DNA of 64,000 nucleotides. It comes from Paenibacillus_AB hodogayensis. GTDB lineage: Bacteria > Bacillota > Bacilli > Paenibacillales > NBRC-103111. The notes under the pieces are model-generated. The model did not search any database. It saw only the letters and a program-made list of their open reading frames with translations, and was not told the origin of the DNA. Made by a program: the position numbers and the translations under genes. The DNA is taken from the NCBI RefSeq assembly GCF_039536325.1, contig NZ_BAAAYO010000009.1, positions 1 through 64,000 of the forward strand, read 5' to 3'. Numbering within the stretch: position 1 is the stretch's first letter; the number at the start of each line of letters is the position of its first letter. This document shows, one piece after another, positions 52,225 through 60,855 of this stretch.

Positions 52225-53112
52225 ATGGAATTGAACCAGATGGAATATTTTTTGACGGTAGCGAAGCTGCAGCATGTGACCCGCGCTGCGGAGTCGCTAT
52301 CGATTACACAGCCGGCGCTCAGTCATTCGATCGCCAAACTGGAGGAGGAGCTGGGGATGCCGCTGTTCGAGCGCAGCGGGCGCAACGTCCGGCTTAACGC
52401 CTGCGGCGAGCTGTTCGCCGCGCGGGTCGAGCGGGTGCTGCAGGAGATCAAGAAGGGCAAGCAGGAGCTGGAGGCGTTTGCGAATCCGGACACCGGGGTC
52501 GTGTCCATCGCGTTTCTGAACATTTTCGGCACGCGGCTCGTTCCGTGGTTTATCAGCAAGTTCCGGGAACGCTATCCCGACGTCCGCTTCGAGCTGCAGC
52601 AAGGGACGGACAGCTTCGTCCGCAGCCGGCTGGAGACGGGAGCGAGCGATTTGTGCATCTCGCTGCCGCGCTGGGACGAGCCAGGCTTCGCTTGGCATCC
52701 CGTCTGCTCGTACCGGCTCGATATGGCCGTGCCAAGCGGCCACCGCTGGCAAGACCGCGGCAGCATCGGGCTCGCCGAGCTGGCCAGTGAGCCGTACATC
52801 GGGCTGAAAAACCAATGCGGCTTGAAAAGCGTCCTCGACAGGCTGTTCGCAGCGGCCGGAGTCAAGCCGAACGTTCTCTACGAGGCGGAGGACTTGCCGA
52901 CCGTATCCGGCTTCGTGTCCGCCGGTCTGGGCATATCCGTCCTGCCCCGGTCGTACAGCGTCGAATTGAACGGCATCGCCTGGGTGCCCCTCGATATCAG
53001 GGCAGCCGAGCTTCCCGTGGAGATGGGCTGGAAGGAGAAGCGGCATCTCTCTCCCGCCACCGTCCGGTTCCGGGATTTTCTGATCGACAGGCAGCACTAT
53101 TTACCGGCTTGA
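52225..53112 (+). CDS. LysR-family transcriptional regulator
   Basis: A 295-residue LTTR: winged helix (MEYFLTVAKLQHVTRAAESL, ITQPALSHSIAKLEEELG) and an effector domain ending VLPRSYSVELNGIAWVPL. CynR/YwbI-like in layout. Start ATG at 52225 after GAGGTG. Divergent from the MFS exporter, its likely target. Its 3' end overlaps the convergent flavin monooxygenase gene by 16 bases and there is no terminator between them. Confidence 0.9.
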   Translation: MELNQMEYFLTVAKLQHVTRAAESLSITQPALSHSIAKLEEELGMPLFERSGRNVRLNACGELFAARVERVLQEIKKGKQELEAFANPDTGVVSIAFLNIFGTRLVPWFISKFRERYPDVRFELQQGTDSFVRSRLETGASDLCISLPRWDEPGFAWHPVCSYRLDMAVPSGHRWQDRGSIGLAELASEPYIGLKNQCGLKSVLDRLFAAAGVKPNVLYEAEDLPTVSGFVSAGLGISVLPRSYSVELNGIAWVPLDIRAAELPVEMGWKEKRHLSPATVRFRDFLIDRQHYLPA

Positions 53113-54452
53113 GCGCCCGCTTTCGCATAGCGGTTTAGCGGTACAGGCAGCCCCAGGTTGCCCCGCAGCGTATCGCTTTCGTACTCTTGGCGGAACAGCC
53201 CACGCTGCTGCAAGATCGGCACCACCTCATCGACGAATCGCTCCAGGCCGTCCGGCAACACCGGCCCGGCGACGAAACCGTCCGCTCCCCGCGCTTCGAA
53301 CCGCTCCTGAATGCGGTCGGCCACTTGCTCCGGCGTGCCGATCGCGAACGCGTCCCGCGGCGTCGCCACCTGAAGCGCCGTCTGGCGCAGTGTCAGCCCC
53401 CGCTCCCTGGCGTTGCGTTTGAAGCGCTCAATCATACTGCGGTAGCCGTTGCGGCCTACGTCGCCGAGCTCGGGAAACGGCTCGTCGAGCGGATATTGCG
53501 TAAAGTCATGATGCCCGTAATACCGGCTCAGATTGTCCAGCGCTTCCTCGACCGACACCAGCCCGGCCACTTCGGCGTACCGGCGCTCCGCTTCCTCCGT
53601 CGTGCTGCCGATGATCGGAGCGATCGCCGGGAAGACGAGCAGATCGTCGGGGTTGCGGCCCAGCGCGGCGGCCCGCCCCTTCACATCGGCATAGAAGGCG
53701 ACCGCCTCGTCCAGCGTCTCGTGCTCGATGCCCGTGAACACGGCGTCGGCCTCGCGGGCCGCATACGCCCTCCCTGCGTCCGACGAGCCTGCTTGGAATA
53801 CGACCGGATGGCCCTGCGGAGAACGCGCGATATTAAGCGGACCCTTCACCGAGAAAAAATCGCCGCGATGGTGCAGCGCATGCAGTTTGGCCGGATCGAA
53901 AAACACCCCGGACGCTTTGTCCCGCAAGAACGCGTCGTCCTCCCACGAGTCCCACAGCCCGCGCGCGACGCGCAGAAATTCCTCGGCGATGCGGTAGCGC
54001 AAGCCGTGATCGGGATGCGCCTGCGGCTGCCCGCCCTTGCCGAAGTTGAGCGCCGCGCCGTCGATGGCGGACGTCACCACGTTCCAGCCGGCGCGCCCGC
54101 CGCTGAGCATATCCAGCGACGCAAGCTGCCGCGCGGCCGTGAACGGGTCGCTGTACGTGGTGGACAGCGTGCCGACCAGCCCGATCCGCTTGCTTACGGA
54201 GGCCATGGCACTGAGCAGCGTCAGCGGCTCGAAGCGGTTCAACGTATGGGGAATCGACTTCTCTTCGATATACAGACCGTCTGCGATAAACACAAAATCC
54301 AGCTTACCCTCCTCCGCCTTCTCCACCCACTTCCGATACACGTCCACATTCACGCTTGCGTCGGCAATCGCATCGGGATGTCTCCATGTCGACGTCCCTC
54401 TTCCGACGCCAAGCAGCATGGCGCCAAGCTTCAGCTGTCTGCGTTCGGCCAT
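53097..54452 (-). CDS. FMN-dependent monooxygenase, NtaA/SnaA/DszA (LLM) family
   Basis: A 451-residue reduced-flavin monooxygenase of the luciferase-like family: STWRHPDA near the start, RIGLVGTLSTTYSDPFTAAR, LDMLSGGRAGWNVVTS, and HPVVFQAGSSDAGRAYAA are the NtaA/SnaA landmarks. It resembles Bacillus YtnJ and YxeK, which act on S-modified cysteines. The ATG at 54452 follows AAGAGGG. It ends a cystine-type ABC operon (34-base gap), so it probably oxygenates the imported sulfur compound. A separate flavin reductase is required and none is nearby. Confidence 0.88.
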   Translation of the reverse strand: MAERRQLKLGAMLLGVGRGTSTWRHPDAIADASVNVDVYRKWVEKAEEGKLDFVFIADGLYIEEKSIPHTLNRFEPLTLLSAMASVSKRIGLVGTLSTTYSDPFTAARQLASLDMLSGGRAGWNVVTSAIDGAALNFGKGGQPQAHPDHGLRYRIAEEFLRVARGLWDSWEDDAFLRDKASGVFFDPAKLHALHHRGDFFSVKGPLNIARSPQGHPVVFQAGSSDAGRAYAAREADAVFTGIEHETLDEAVAFYADVKGRAAALGRNPDDLLVFPAIAPIIGSTTEEAERRYAEVAGLVSVEEALDNLSRYYGHHDFTQYPLDEPFPELGDVGRNGYRSMIERFKRNARERGLTLRQTALQVATPRDAFAIGTPEQVADRIQERFEARGADGFVAGPVLPDGLERFVDEVVPILQQRGLFRQEYESDTLRGNLGLPVPLNRYAKAGAQAGK

Positions 54453-54486
54453 CGTTCGTCCCTCTTCTCTTTGTTGGTTGCGGCGG

Positions 54487-55239
54487 TCAGCGCGCATCGA
54501 GCGGAGCCGGGTGCAAGCGCCGCAAAAACTGCCGCGTGCGCTCCTGCTGCGGCCTCGCGAACAGCGCGGCAGGAGCCCCCTCCTCCACAATGGCGCCATC
54601 GTCCATAAACACGACGCGGCTCGCCACCTCGCGGGCGAAGCCCATCTCGTGGGTGACGATCATCATCGTAATGCCTTCGCGGGCCAGGCTGCGGATAACG
54701 GCCAGCACCTCGCCCACCAGCTCGGGGTCCAGCGCGGAGGTCGGTTCGTCGAACAAGATGACCTCCGGCTCCATCGCCAGCGCGCGGGCGATGCCGACGC
54801 GCTGCTGCTGTCCGCCGGACAAGCGGCTCGGGTAAGCGTCCAGCTTATCCGCGAGCCCCACCTTTTCCAGAAGGGCCGCGCTTCGGGCCCGCGCTTCCAC
54901 CTTGGGCATTTTTTTGACGATCAGCAGCCCTTCCATCACATTTTCCAGCGCAGTCTTGTGCTTGAACAGGTTGTACTGCTGGAACACCATTGCCGTTTTG
55001 CGGCGCAGCTCGTGTATGTCCCGCTTCCTTGCGTACCGACAGTCGACCGTAAAGCCGCCGATGGCTATAGAGCCTTCGTCCGGCTTCTCCAGGCAGTTTA
55101 CGCAGCGCAGCAGCGTCGTCTTGCCCGAGCCGCTCGGGCCTACAATGACGACGACCTCGCCGTCCGCGACCGTCAGGTCGATACCCTTCAGCACGCGATG
55201 GTGGCCAAACGTTTTGACAAGGCCGTTCAGTCCGATCAT
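54487..55239 (-). CDS. Polar amino acid ABC transporter ATP-binding protein (cystine type)
   Basis: A 250-residue ATPase: Walker A GPSGSGKTTLLR, Q loop VFQQYNLF, signature LSGGQQQRVGIARALA, Walker B VILFDEPTSALDPEL and switch His in THEMGFAREVA. It is TcyC/TcyN/GlnQ-like. The start ATG overlaps the upstream permease stop codon by 4 bases. Confidence 0.95.
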   Translation of the reverse strand: MIGLNGLVKTFGHHRVLKGIDLTVADGEVVVIVGPSGSGKTTLLRCVNCLEKPDEGSIAIGGFTVDCRYARKRDIHELRRKTAMVFQQYNLFKHKTALENVMEGLLIVKKMPKVEARARSAALLEKVGLADKLDAYPSRLSGGQQQRVGIARALAMEPEVILFDEPTSALDPELVGEVLAVIRSLAREGITMMIVTHEMGFAREVASRVVFMDDGAIVEEGAPAALFARPQQERTRQFLRRLHPAPLDAR

Positions 55240-55946
55240 GCCGCGCCTCCTTCTCCGTAAGCCCGCAGGCGTCTCTCGATAAGCGCCGCCGCGCCCTCGA
55301 CGGCCGCTGTCAGCGCCCAGAAGAGAGCCGCTGCGGCCAAGTAAGATTCAAAATATTTCCAGTTGTTCGAGGCAACGATCTGCGCTTTGGCGTTAATGTC
55401 CACGACCGATACGGCAAAAACGAGCGTGGACGCGTGCAGCATGCCGATAACCGCGTTAGACAAGCTGGGGACGGCGGCGGCAAGCGCCTGCGGCATTACG
55501 ATGCGCCTCAGCGTCTGGGACGGCGTCATGCCAAGCGACAGCGCGGCCTCCGTCTGTCCCCGGCCGACCGCAAGCAGGCCGGACCGGACCACCTCCGACA
55601 TATAGGCGCCGGACGTGAGCGAGAAGGCCAGGAAGGCGAAGGCGATCATCGGAATGGAAGCGGTATTCACTTTCCAGCCGCATATCCCGGCCAAGCCGTC
55701 GATCAGCGCCGGAAGTCCGAAATAGACAAGTAACAGGTGCGTCAGCATCGGCGTGCCGCGGATAAACGTCACGTAAGCGGCGGCGGCCGGGTAGAGCACG
55801 GGAACCCGATACATCCGGACGACAGCGACCGCAACTCCGATAAGGAAGCCGCATACAACCGCTACGAACGTGACGAGCAGCGTAGTCGGAACGGCGGTCA
55901 GCAGCTCGATGAACGCCGTTCCGATAAAGGCCAAATCGAGTTTCAT
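55236..55946 (-). CDS. Polar amino acid ABC transporter permease (cystine type)
   Basis: A 236-residue HisM/TcyB-type permease: YVTFIRGTPMLTHLLLVYFGLP and the EAA-type loop QTEAALSLGMTPSQTLRRIVMPQA. ATGA overlaps link it to both neighbouring genes. It forms a heterodimer with the permease at 55943. Confidence 0.93.
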   Translation of the reverse strand: MKLDLAFIGTAFIELLTAVPTTLLVTFVAVVCGFLIGVAVAVVRMYRVPVLYPAAAAYVTFIRGTPMLTHLLLVYFGLPALIDGLAGICGWKVNTASIPMIAFAFLAFSLTSGAYMSEVVRSGLLAVGRGQTEAALSLGMTPSQTLRRIVMPQALAAAVPSLSNAVIGMLHASTLVFAVSVVDINAKAQIVASNNWKYFESYLAAAALFWALTAAVEGAAALIERRLRAYGEGGAA

Positions 55947-56713
55947 AGGCTAACGTCTCCTTTGCCTGCCGGCCGCCGAAGCAGCAGCCGCATGCGGCGG
56001 CTTCGCCGCGGGACGTCGGCGGAAGGCTCCCGCTCGTGGCGGAGCAGGCGCCGTTCGGCTTGACGGAACAGCTTTTCCAGCGCGAGGCTGATCAGTAAAT
56101 AAATAAGTGCAAGCGAAAGGTACGTTTCCGTAAAATGTCGCGTCAGCATCCCGAGCGTCTGCGATTTGCCGGTAAGCTCCATCACGCCCAGCGTAAATGC
56201 GAGCGACGTGTCCTTGAGCATCGCGATGACGGCGTTGGCGAACAACGGCAAGGCTACCGGCAGCGCCTGCGGCAGCACGATGCGCGTGAACGTCCGGTAG
56301 CCGCTCATGCCGATGGCGTACGCCGCCTCCGCCTGCCCGCGGTCGACCGCCAGAACGGCCGACCGGATCATCTCGGACATGTAGGCGCCGCCGTTCAGCC
56401 CATAGGTTGCGATCACAAATAGCAGCACCGGCGCCCGCGTCACATCGATATGAGCAAACTTCAGCAGCTCGGGCAGCCCGTAATAGAACAAGAACAGCTG
56501 GATCAGAATCGGGGTTCCGCGAAAGAAGGAAACGTACGCCTGCGATATGTTTTGCAAAACCGGCACGCGGTACAGCCGGGGCAGAGCGACGAGCAGTCCG
56601 GCAATCAGACCCAGCAGCGTCGCGCCGGCGACGATGCGCAAGGTCACGTCCAGCGTCGTCAGCAGCATCGGCACGAAGCGGAAGACGTAAGCGATATCGA
56701 ATGCGGCGCCCAA
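55943..56713 (-). CDS. Polar amino acid ABC transporter permease (cystine type), second subunit
   Basis: A 256-residue TcyL-like permease: YVSFFRGTPILIQLFLFYYGLP and QAEAAYAIGMSGYRTFTRIVLPQA. It starts at a TTG (56713) ten bases after GAGAGGAGG. The C-terminal tail is arginine-rich. It comes 31 bases after the binding-protein gene. Confidence 0.92.
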   Translation of the reverse strand: MGAAFDIAYVFRFVPMLLTTLDVTLRIVAGATLLGLIAGLLVALPRLYRVPVLQNISQAYVSFFRGTPILIQLFLFYYGLPELLKFAHIDVTRAPVLLFVIATYGLNGGAYMSEMIRSAVLAVDRGQAEAAYAIGMSGYRTFTRIVLPQALPVALPLFANAVIAMLKDTSLAFTLGVMELTGKSQTLGMLTRHFTETYLSLALIYLLISLALEKLFRQAERRLLRHEREPSADVPRRSRRMRLLLRRPAGKGDVSL

Positions 56714-56744
56714 ATTCCCGCGCCTCCTCTCTTTGCCGGATAGC

Positions 56745-57605
56745 TTACGGTGCGGGGCTTTTCGTATAATCCGCGCCGAGCCACCGTTCGCTTAGCCGCG
56801 TGAGCGTGCCGTCCGATCGGATCGCTTGCAGCGCCTTGTCGAACGCGTCCGCCAGCTTCTGCTCCGCCGGATCGTCCTTGCGAAACACGTACAGCACCTC
56901 GCTGCTGTCGAGCGCCCCGCCTACCGATTTCAGCTTACCCTGCGGGTCGATGAGCGACAGCGTGAAATCGGCGGCAAGCGTCGCGTCGACGCGGCCGGAG
57001 GCCAGCTGGCTGACCGCATCGTCGGCGGCGCCGCTCTGGTATACGATCGATAAGGCGTTGTCGTGCGCCTTGTTGTAGTTTTCCAGCAATACCGCTTGGG
57101 CGCTGGTGGCGTTGGTCAATACTTTCTTGCCTTTCAGATCGTCGAGCGTCTTGATCGGGCTGTTGTTGTCCTTGCTGACGATAATTTTCGTCTGCCGGTA
57201 CGTGTATGGCTCTTTATTGAACAAATATTTTTGCTCGCGCTCTTTCGTGCGCAGCATTTGCGCGGCAATGACGTCGATTTTGCGCGTTTCGAGGCTCAAG
57301 AGCAAGTTCGTAAAATCCATCGCCTGCAGCTCGAACTCATAGTCCGGCAGCCTCTTGTCGATTTCCTTGACCAACTCCACGTCGAATCCGGTCAAGTTGC
57401 CCTTCTCGTCGATGTAGAACACTTTGGGGTAAGTCGTGCTCGTGCCAATCACGACCTTGGCCGCCTTCTGCTGCGCGGCTCCGGCCGCTTCCGCAGCGGC
57501 GGTTGCGGCGGCTGGCGCAGACGGGGCGGTCTGGCCGCCCGAGCCGCAAGCCGACGCCGTCAGCGCGAGCGTCATAAGGGCTGCGAGTGCATGTAACCTG
57601 TTCAT
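56745..57605 (-). CDS. Family 3 amino-acid-binding lipoprotein (cystine/S-compound type)
   Basis: A 286-residue lipoprotein: signal ALMTLALTASAC with lipobox Cys near residue 20, then an alanine-rich linker. The SBP_bac_3 domain has YIDEKGNLTGFDVELVKEIDKRLP and FELQAMDFTNLLLSLETRKIDVIAAQM, typical of TcyJ/TcyK cystine receptors. AAGGAG lies upstream of the ATG. First gene of the five-gene operon ending in the monooxygenase. The promoter region (57606-57780) shows no S-box and no clear -35/-10 pair. Confidence 0.9.
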   Translation of the reverse strand: MNRLHALAALMTLALTASACGSGGQTAPSAPAAATAAAEAAGAAQQKAAKVVIGTSTTYPKVFYIDEKGNLTGFDVELVKEIDKRLPDYEFELQAMDFTNLLLSLETRKIDVIAAQMLRTKEREQKYLFNKEPYTYRQTKIIVSKDNNSPIKTLDDLKGKKVLTNATSAQAVLLENYNKAHDNALSIVYQSGAADDAVSQLASGRVDATLAADFTLSLIDPQGKLKSVGGALDSSEVLYVFRKDDPAEQKLADAFDKALQAIRSDGTLTRLSERWLGADYTKSPAP

Positions 57606-57784
57606 CGTTCGGACTCCTTCTGTTTTTGAGAGACGGCGATACTATTCGTATAATTCCCATCTCTTTAATGTGTTTTATTGCTGCGTCAACCTTACCATCC
57701 GCCCGCTCCGGCCGTCTAATGAGCCTTTTCGATCTTTTTGATGAAAAACATTCATGAGACGATCCCTGCCGCGAGCCCGCTCGG

Positions 57785-57841
57785 ACAAAAAAAAGAACCT
57801 TTGCACCCCGCTAGCTTCATACGCGGGTGTAAAGGTTCTTT
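57785..57841 (-). terminator. Strong terminator of the ugp-like operon
   Basis: A long imperfect stem: AGAACCTTTACACCCGCGT with GCTAGCGGGGTGCAAAGGT and TCT, followed on the minus strand by eight T residues, just after the GDPD stop codon. Confidence 0.85.
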
Positions 57842-57848
57842 ATCTTAC

Positions 57849-58577
57849 TTATTGCCGATTCGACGCTTCCTCTCCGTTCAGAGCCTCATGCAGCTTCTCC
57901 GGGAAATTGATTGTCATCCCATCGACACCGCATTGCAGGCAGTGGCGCATCAGCGCTTCGTCCTTCACTTTCCAGGCGCGCACCTCGAAGCCTTCCCGCT
58001 TCAATAGATTCACCTGCTCCTTCGTGAGCGTCTCCGCATTCGGGCACAGCTGCCCGACCCGGGTTTCCTTCAGACGCTCCAGCAGATCGGCGTCCCATTG
58101 GTTCGCCAGATAGCCTAACGGAATGTGCTCGTCCAGACGGCGAAGCTGCCTAAGGCTGTCGAAATCGAACGACGTCACGACGGCATTGGACTGCAATTCG
58201 TACTTCCTGACGACGTGCGCCACCTCTTCCTCGATTCCGTCGTCCTTCAGCTCCAGAGCAAGCTTGAGCGGCTTGCGGCCGAACAAATGGGCGAACGTCT
58301 CGAAGCTGATCAGACGTTCTCCGGCATAAGCCGGGGCAAACCACGAGCCGGCGTCCAGCTCTTGCAATTCCGCCCATGTATAGTCGGTATGGCGGCCGCT
58401 GCCGTTCGTCGTGCGCTCCAGCCGGTCGTCGTGCAACAGGAAGACGACGCCGTCGCGGCTGATGCGCAGGTCGGTCTCCAAGCCGTTCGCTCCTAGCTGG
58501 ATGCCGTAATAAAACGCCGCCAGCGTATTTTCCGGGGCATATTGAGAGGCTCCGCGATGAGCCAAATTCATGAACAT
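57849..58577 (-). CDS. ugpQ: Glycerophosphodiester phosphodiesterase (UgpQ type)
   Basis: A 242-residue cytosolic GDPD that hydrolyses glycerophosphodiesters to glycerol-3-phosphate and alcohol. Canonical residues are all present: LAHRGASQYAPENTLAAF (His-Arg), GLETDLRISRDG (Glu, Asp), LLHDDRLERTTNG (second His) and LALELK. Unlike the GDPD-like protein at 5949 it keeps the HR pair and has no signal. It is the last gene of the ugp-like transporter operon, matching the role of UgpQ on incoming substrate. Confidence 0.93.
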   Translation of the reverse strand: MFMNLAHRGASQYAPENTLAAFYYGIQLGANGLETDLRISRDGVVFLLHDDRLERTTNGSGRHTDYTWAELQELDAGSWFAPAYAGERLISFETFAHLFGRKPLKLALELKDDGIEEEVAHVVRKYELQSNAVVTSFDFDSLRQLRRLDEHIPLGYLANQWDADLLERLKETRVGQLCPNAETLTKEQVNLLKREGFEVRAWKVKDEALMRHCLQCGVDGMTINFPEKLHEALNGEEASNRQ

Positions 58578-58598
58578 ACAGGCGTTCCCCTATTCAAA

Positions 58599-59885
58599 TT
58601 ATTTATAGGATTTCATATAATCGACCACTTCGGCCTGTAGCTTGTCCATGATCGTCTGCGGGTCGAGCTTCGGATCGTTGTGCACCGCTTCGATCGCATT
58701 GATAATACCGGACCAGATGAGCGCGTCGGCCGGGTGAATGCTTTCGCCGCGGAGGAATTGCGCCTGATCGATCGTCACCTTGAAGTTGGGATCCTTCGTC
58801 AGATGCTCCTTGAAGCTGGGCAGCTCGAACGCCGACGTTTTAATCGGAATGTAACCGGTTTGCATCGAGTTTTTGGCCGTATTGTCCACGCTGGTCAAGA
58901 ACGAGACGAGCTTCCAGGAAGCTTCCTCATGGGCTTTGTCGGACTTGAAGATGCCCAGGCCGTTGCCGCCGATCGGCACCCAGCGCTCTTTGATTTTCGG
59001 CAGGAAGGCGACGCCGATCTCGAACTTGTCCCCGACTTGTTTTTTCATTCCGGCCAGACTGGCCCCCGAACGGAAAAGCATAGCCAGTTTGCCGGCGTTA
59101 AAATCTTCGGTCGACGTTTTGATCTGGTTCGGCGGCATCACTTTGGAGACGTGAACCGCATCCTGAATGGAACGCAGCGTCTCCACCGCCTCTTTGCCGT
59201 TCAGATTCGGCGTTCCGTCTGCTTTGATCAACTGCCCGCCGCGGTTCCACACCATAGGCTGGAAATACCACGGGCTGTCGCTGCTCAAATTCACGCCCCA
59301 AGTTCCGTTCCCGGCCAGCTTTTTGCCGGCTTCGATCAGTTCGTCCCACGTATCCGGCACCTTCACGCCGTTTTTCTCGAAAAGCGTTTTGTTGTAGTAT
59401 AATACCGGCGTGCTGCTTTGGAACGGAATAACCCACTTCTTTCCTTTATACGTATAGCGCTGCCAGAAACCCGGCATGACGTCCTCGATTTCGGCTTTGG
59501 ACATGAAGCTTTCGATCGGCAGCAGCTTGCCGCTGTCGGCAATTTGCGGAATCGCGTGGCGCTGTCCGAGCTGGACGACATGCGGGGTCGTGGCGGAAAC
59601 GATGCCGGCCTGCACCTTCTTGGCCATTTCGTCGTAATCGCCCATAAACTCCGCCTCTACCTTGATGTTCGGATTGGCCGAATGGAAGGCGTCCAAGTAG
59701 TCTTTGAGCAGCCCGCTGTCGGTTGTCCACATCTTCAGCGTAACGGGACCTGCGGGAGCCGCGCTCTTGCCGTCGGCCGAACCGTTCTTGTCCGCGCCGT
59801 CACCGGCCGGATTTCCCGAACCGCCGCCGCAGCCGGTCATGAATGCCAACAATACCGCCATCGATAGAAAAGCTGTTTTTTTCAA
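58599..59885 (-). CDS. Family 1 solute-binding lipoprotein (UgpB-like)
   Basis: A 428-residue lipoprotein: TTG start at 59885 after GGAGG, signal KKTAFLSMAVLLAFMTGC with lipobox MTGC. The mature SBP_bac_1 domain has VTLKMWTTDSGLLKDYLDAF and KKWVIPFQSSTPVLYYNKTL, a UgpB-like pattern for glycerol-3-phosphate or glycerophosphodiesters. The assignment rests on the permeases and the UgpQ neighbour. Confidence 0.9.
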   Translation of the reverse strand: MKKTAFLSMAVLLAFMTGCGGGSGNPAGDGADKNGSADGKSAAPAGPVTLKMWTTDSGLLKDYLDAFHSANPNIKVEAEFMGDYDEMAKKVQAGIVSATTPHVVQLGQRHAIPQIADSGKLLPIESFMSKAEIEDVMPGFWQRYTYKGKKWVIPFQSSTPVLYYNKTLFEKNGVKVPDTWDELIEAGKKLAGNGTWGVNLSSDSPWYFQPMVWNRGGQLIKADGTPNLNGKEAVETLRSIQDAVHVSKVMPPNQIKTSTEDFNAGKLAMLFRSGASLAGMKKQVGDKFEIGVAFLPKIKERWVPIGGNGLGIFKSDKAHEEASWKLVSFLTSVDNTAKNSMQTGYIPIKTSAFELPSFKEHLTKDPNFKVTIDQAQFLRGESIHPADALIWSGIINAIEAVHNDPKLDPQTIMDKLQAEVVDYMKSYK

Positions 59886-59933
59886 CTTCCTCCGCCTCCT
59901 GATTATCGATTCGGACCGTCTGACGCAGTCCGT

Positions 59934-60830
59934 TTATTTAAGTCCGCTCGTGATCATGCCGCGTACGAAATATTTTTGCAGGAACAGGAACAAAAGCAGA
60001 ATCGGCATAATGACGAACGTCGAAGCGGCCAACAGCTGCGGCCATTGCGTTCCCAGCTCCTTGTCGACCATATAGCTGAGCCCGATCTGCACCGTCCTCA
60101 TCTGCGTCGTGTTCGTTACCAATAACGGCCACAGGTAGCTGTTCCACGAATTGATAAAAGCGAAAAGGCTGAGCGTCGCGGCGATCGTCTTCGATATCGG
60201 CAGCACGATGCGCAGGAGAATGCCGAAGTGCGAGCAGCCGTCGATTTTCGCCGCGTCGAGCAGGTCGCGCGGAATGGTCAAGTAAAACTGCCGCAGCAGA
60301 AAAATACCGAACACGCTTGTCAGAGCAGGCAATATCATGGCCAGATGGGTATTGATCAGCCCGAGCGACTTGATGACCAGATAAGAAGGGATCATCGTCG
60401 ATTCGAACGGAATCATCGTCGTGGCGATGAAGATCAAGAACAACGCCTGTTTTCCTTTGAACGACACGCAGGCGAACGCATAAGCGGCCAAGCTGCACGT
60501 AATGAGCTGTCCGATCACCGTAGCCACGGAAATGGCCAGGCTGTTCAGAAAAAAGCGGCCAAACGGGGCCCGTTGCCACGCATCGATATAATTGCTCCAT
60601 TGCCACGTGCGGGGAAGTGTCAAAATGTCGCCGCTGAAAATTTCATCCGGCATTTTCAACGAGCCGAGGAACATCCATAGGAACGGGAACATCATCGCCA
60701 GCGAAAGCACGATCAGCAGCACATGCTTGACGACAAGAACGGACCATGCCTTGAGCTTCCGTTCGGACACGTTGAGGGTTCGCGCCGGCGCCGCGCCCGC
60801 GTTCCTCCATACTCCGGTAGTAGCTTTCAA
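59934..60830 (-). CDS. CUT1 ABC transporter permease (UgpE type)
   Basis: A 298-residue permease, starting at a TTG (60830) behind GGGAGG. The EAA loop is PRDLLDAAKIDGCSHFGILLR. A charged 30-residue N-terminal extension precedes helix 1. It lies 25 bases after the UgpA-type gene and 48 before the binding-protein gene. Confidence 0.92.
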   Translation of the reverse strand: MKATTGVWRNAGAAPARTLNVSERKLKAWSVLVVKHVLLIVLSLAMMFPFLWMFLGSLKMPDEIFSGDILTLPRTWQWSNYIDAWQRAPFGRFFLNSLAISVATVIGQLITCSLAAYAFACVSFKGKQALFLIFIATTMIPFESTMIPSYLVIKSLGLINTHLAMILPALTSVFGIFLLRQFYLTIPRDLLDAAKIDGCSHFGILLRIVLPISKTIAATLSLFAFINSWNSYLWPLLVTNTTQMRTVQIGLSYMVDKELGTQWPQLLAASTFVIMPILLLFLFLQKYFVRGMITSGLK

Positions 60831-60855
60831 CGTTACCTTCCTCCCGATAAGCGAT

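Noticed and set aside
57606..57780. TTGACG as the -35 box of the cystine-type operon
   Set aside because: No -10 hexamer lies 16-19 bases downstream; the nearest TATACG is far too distant.
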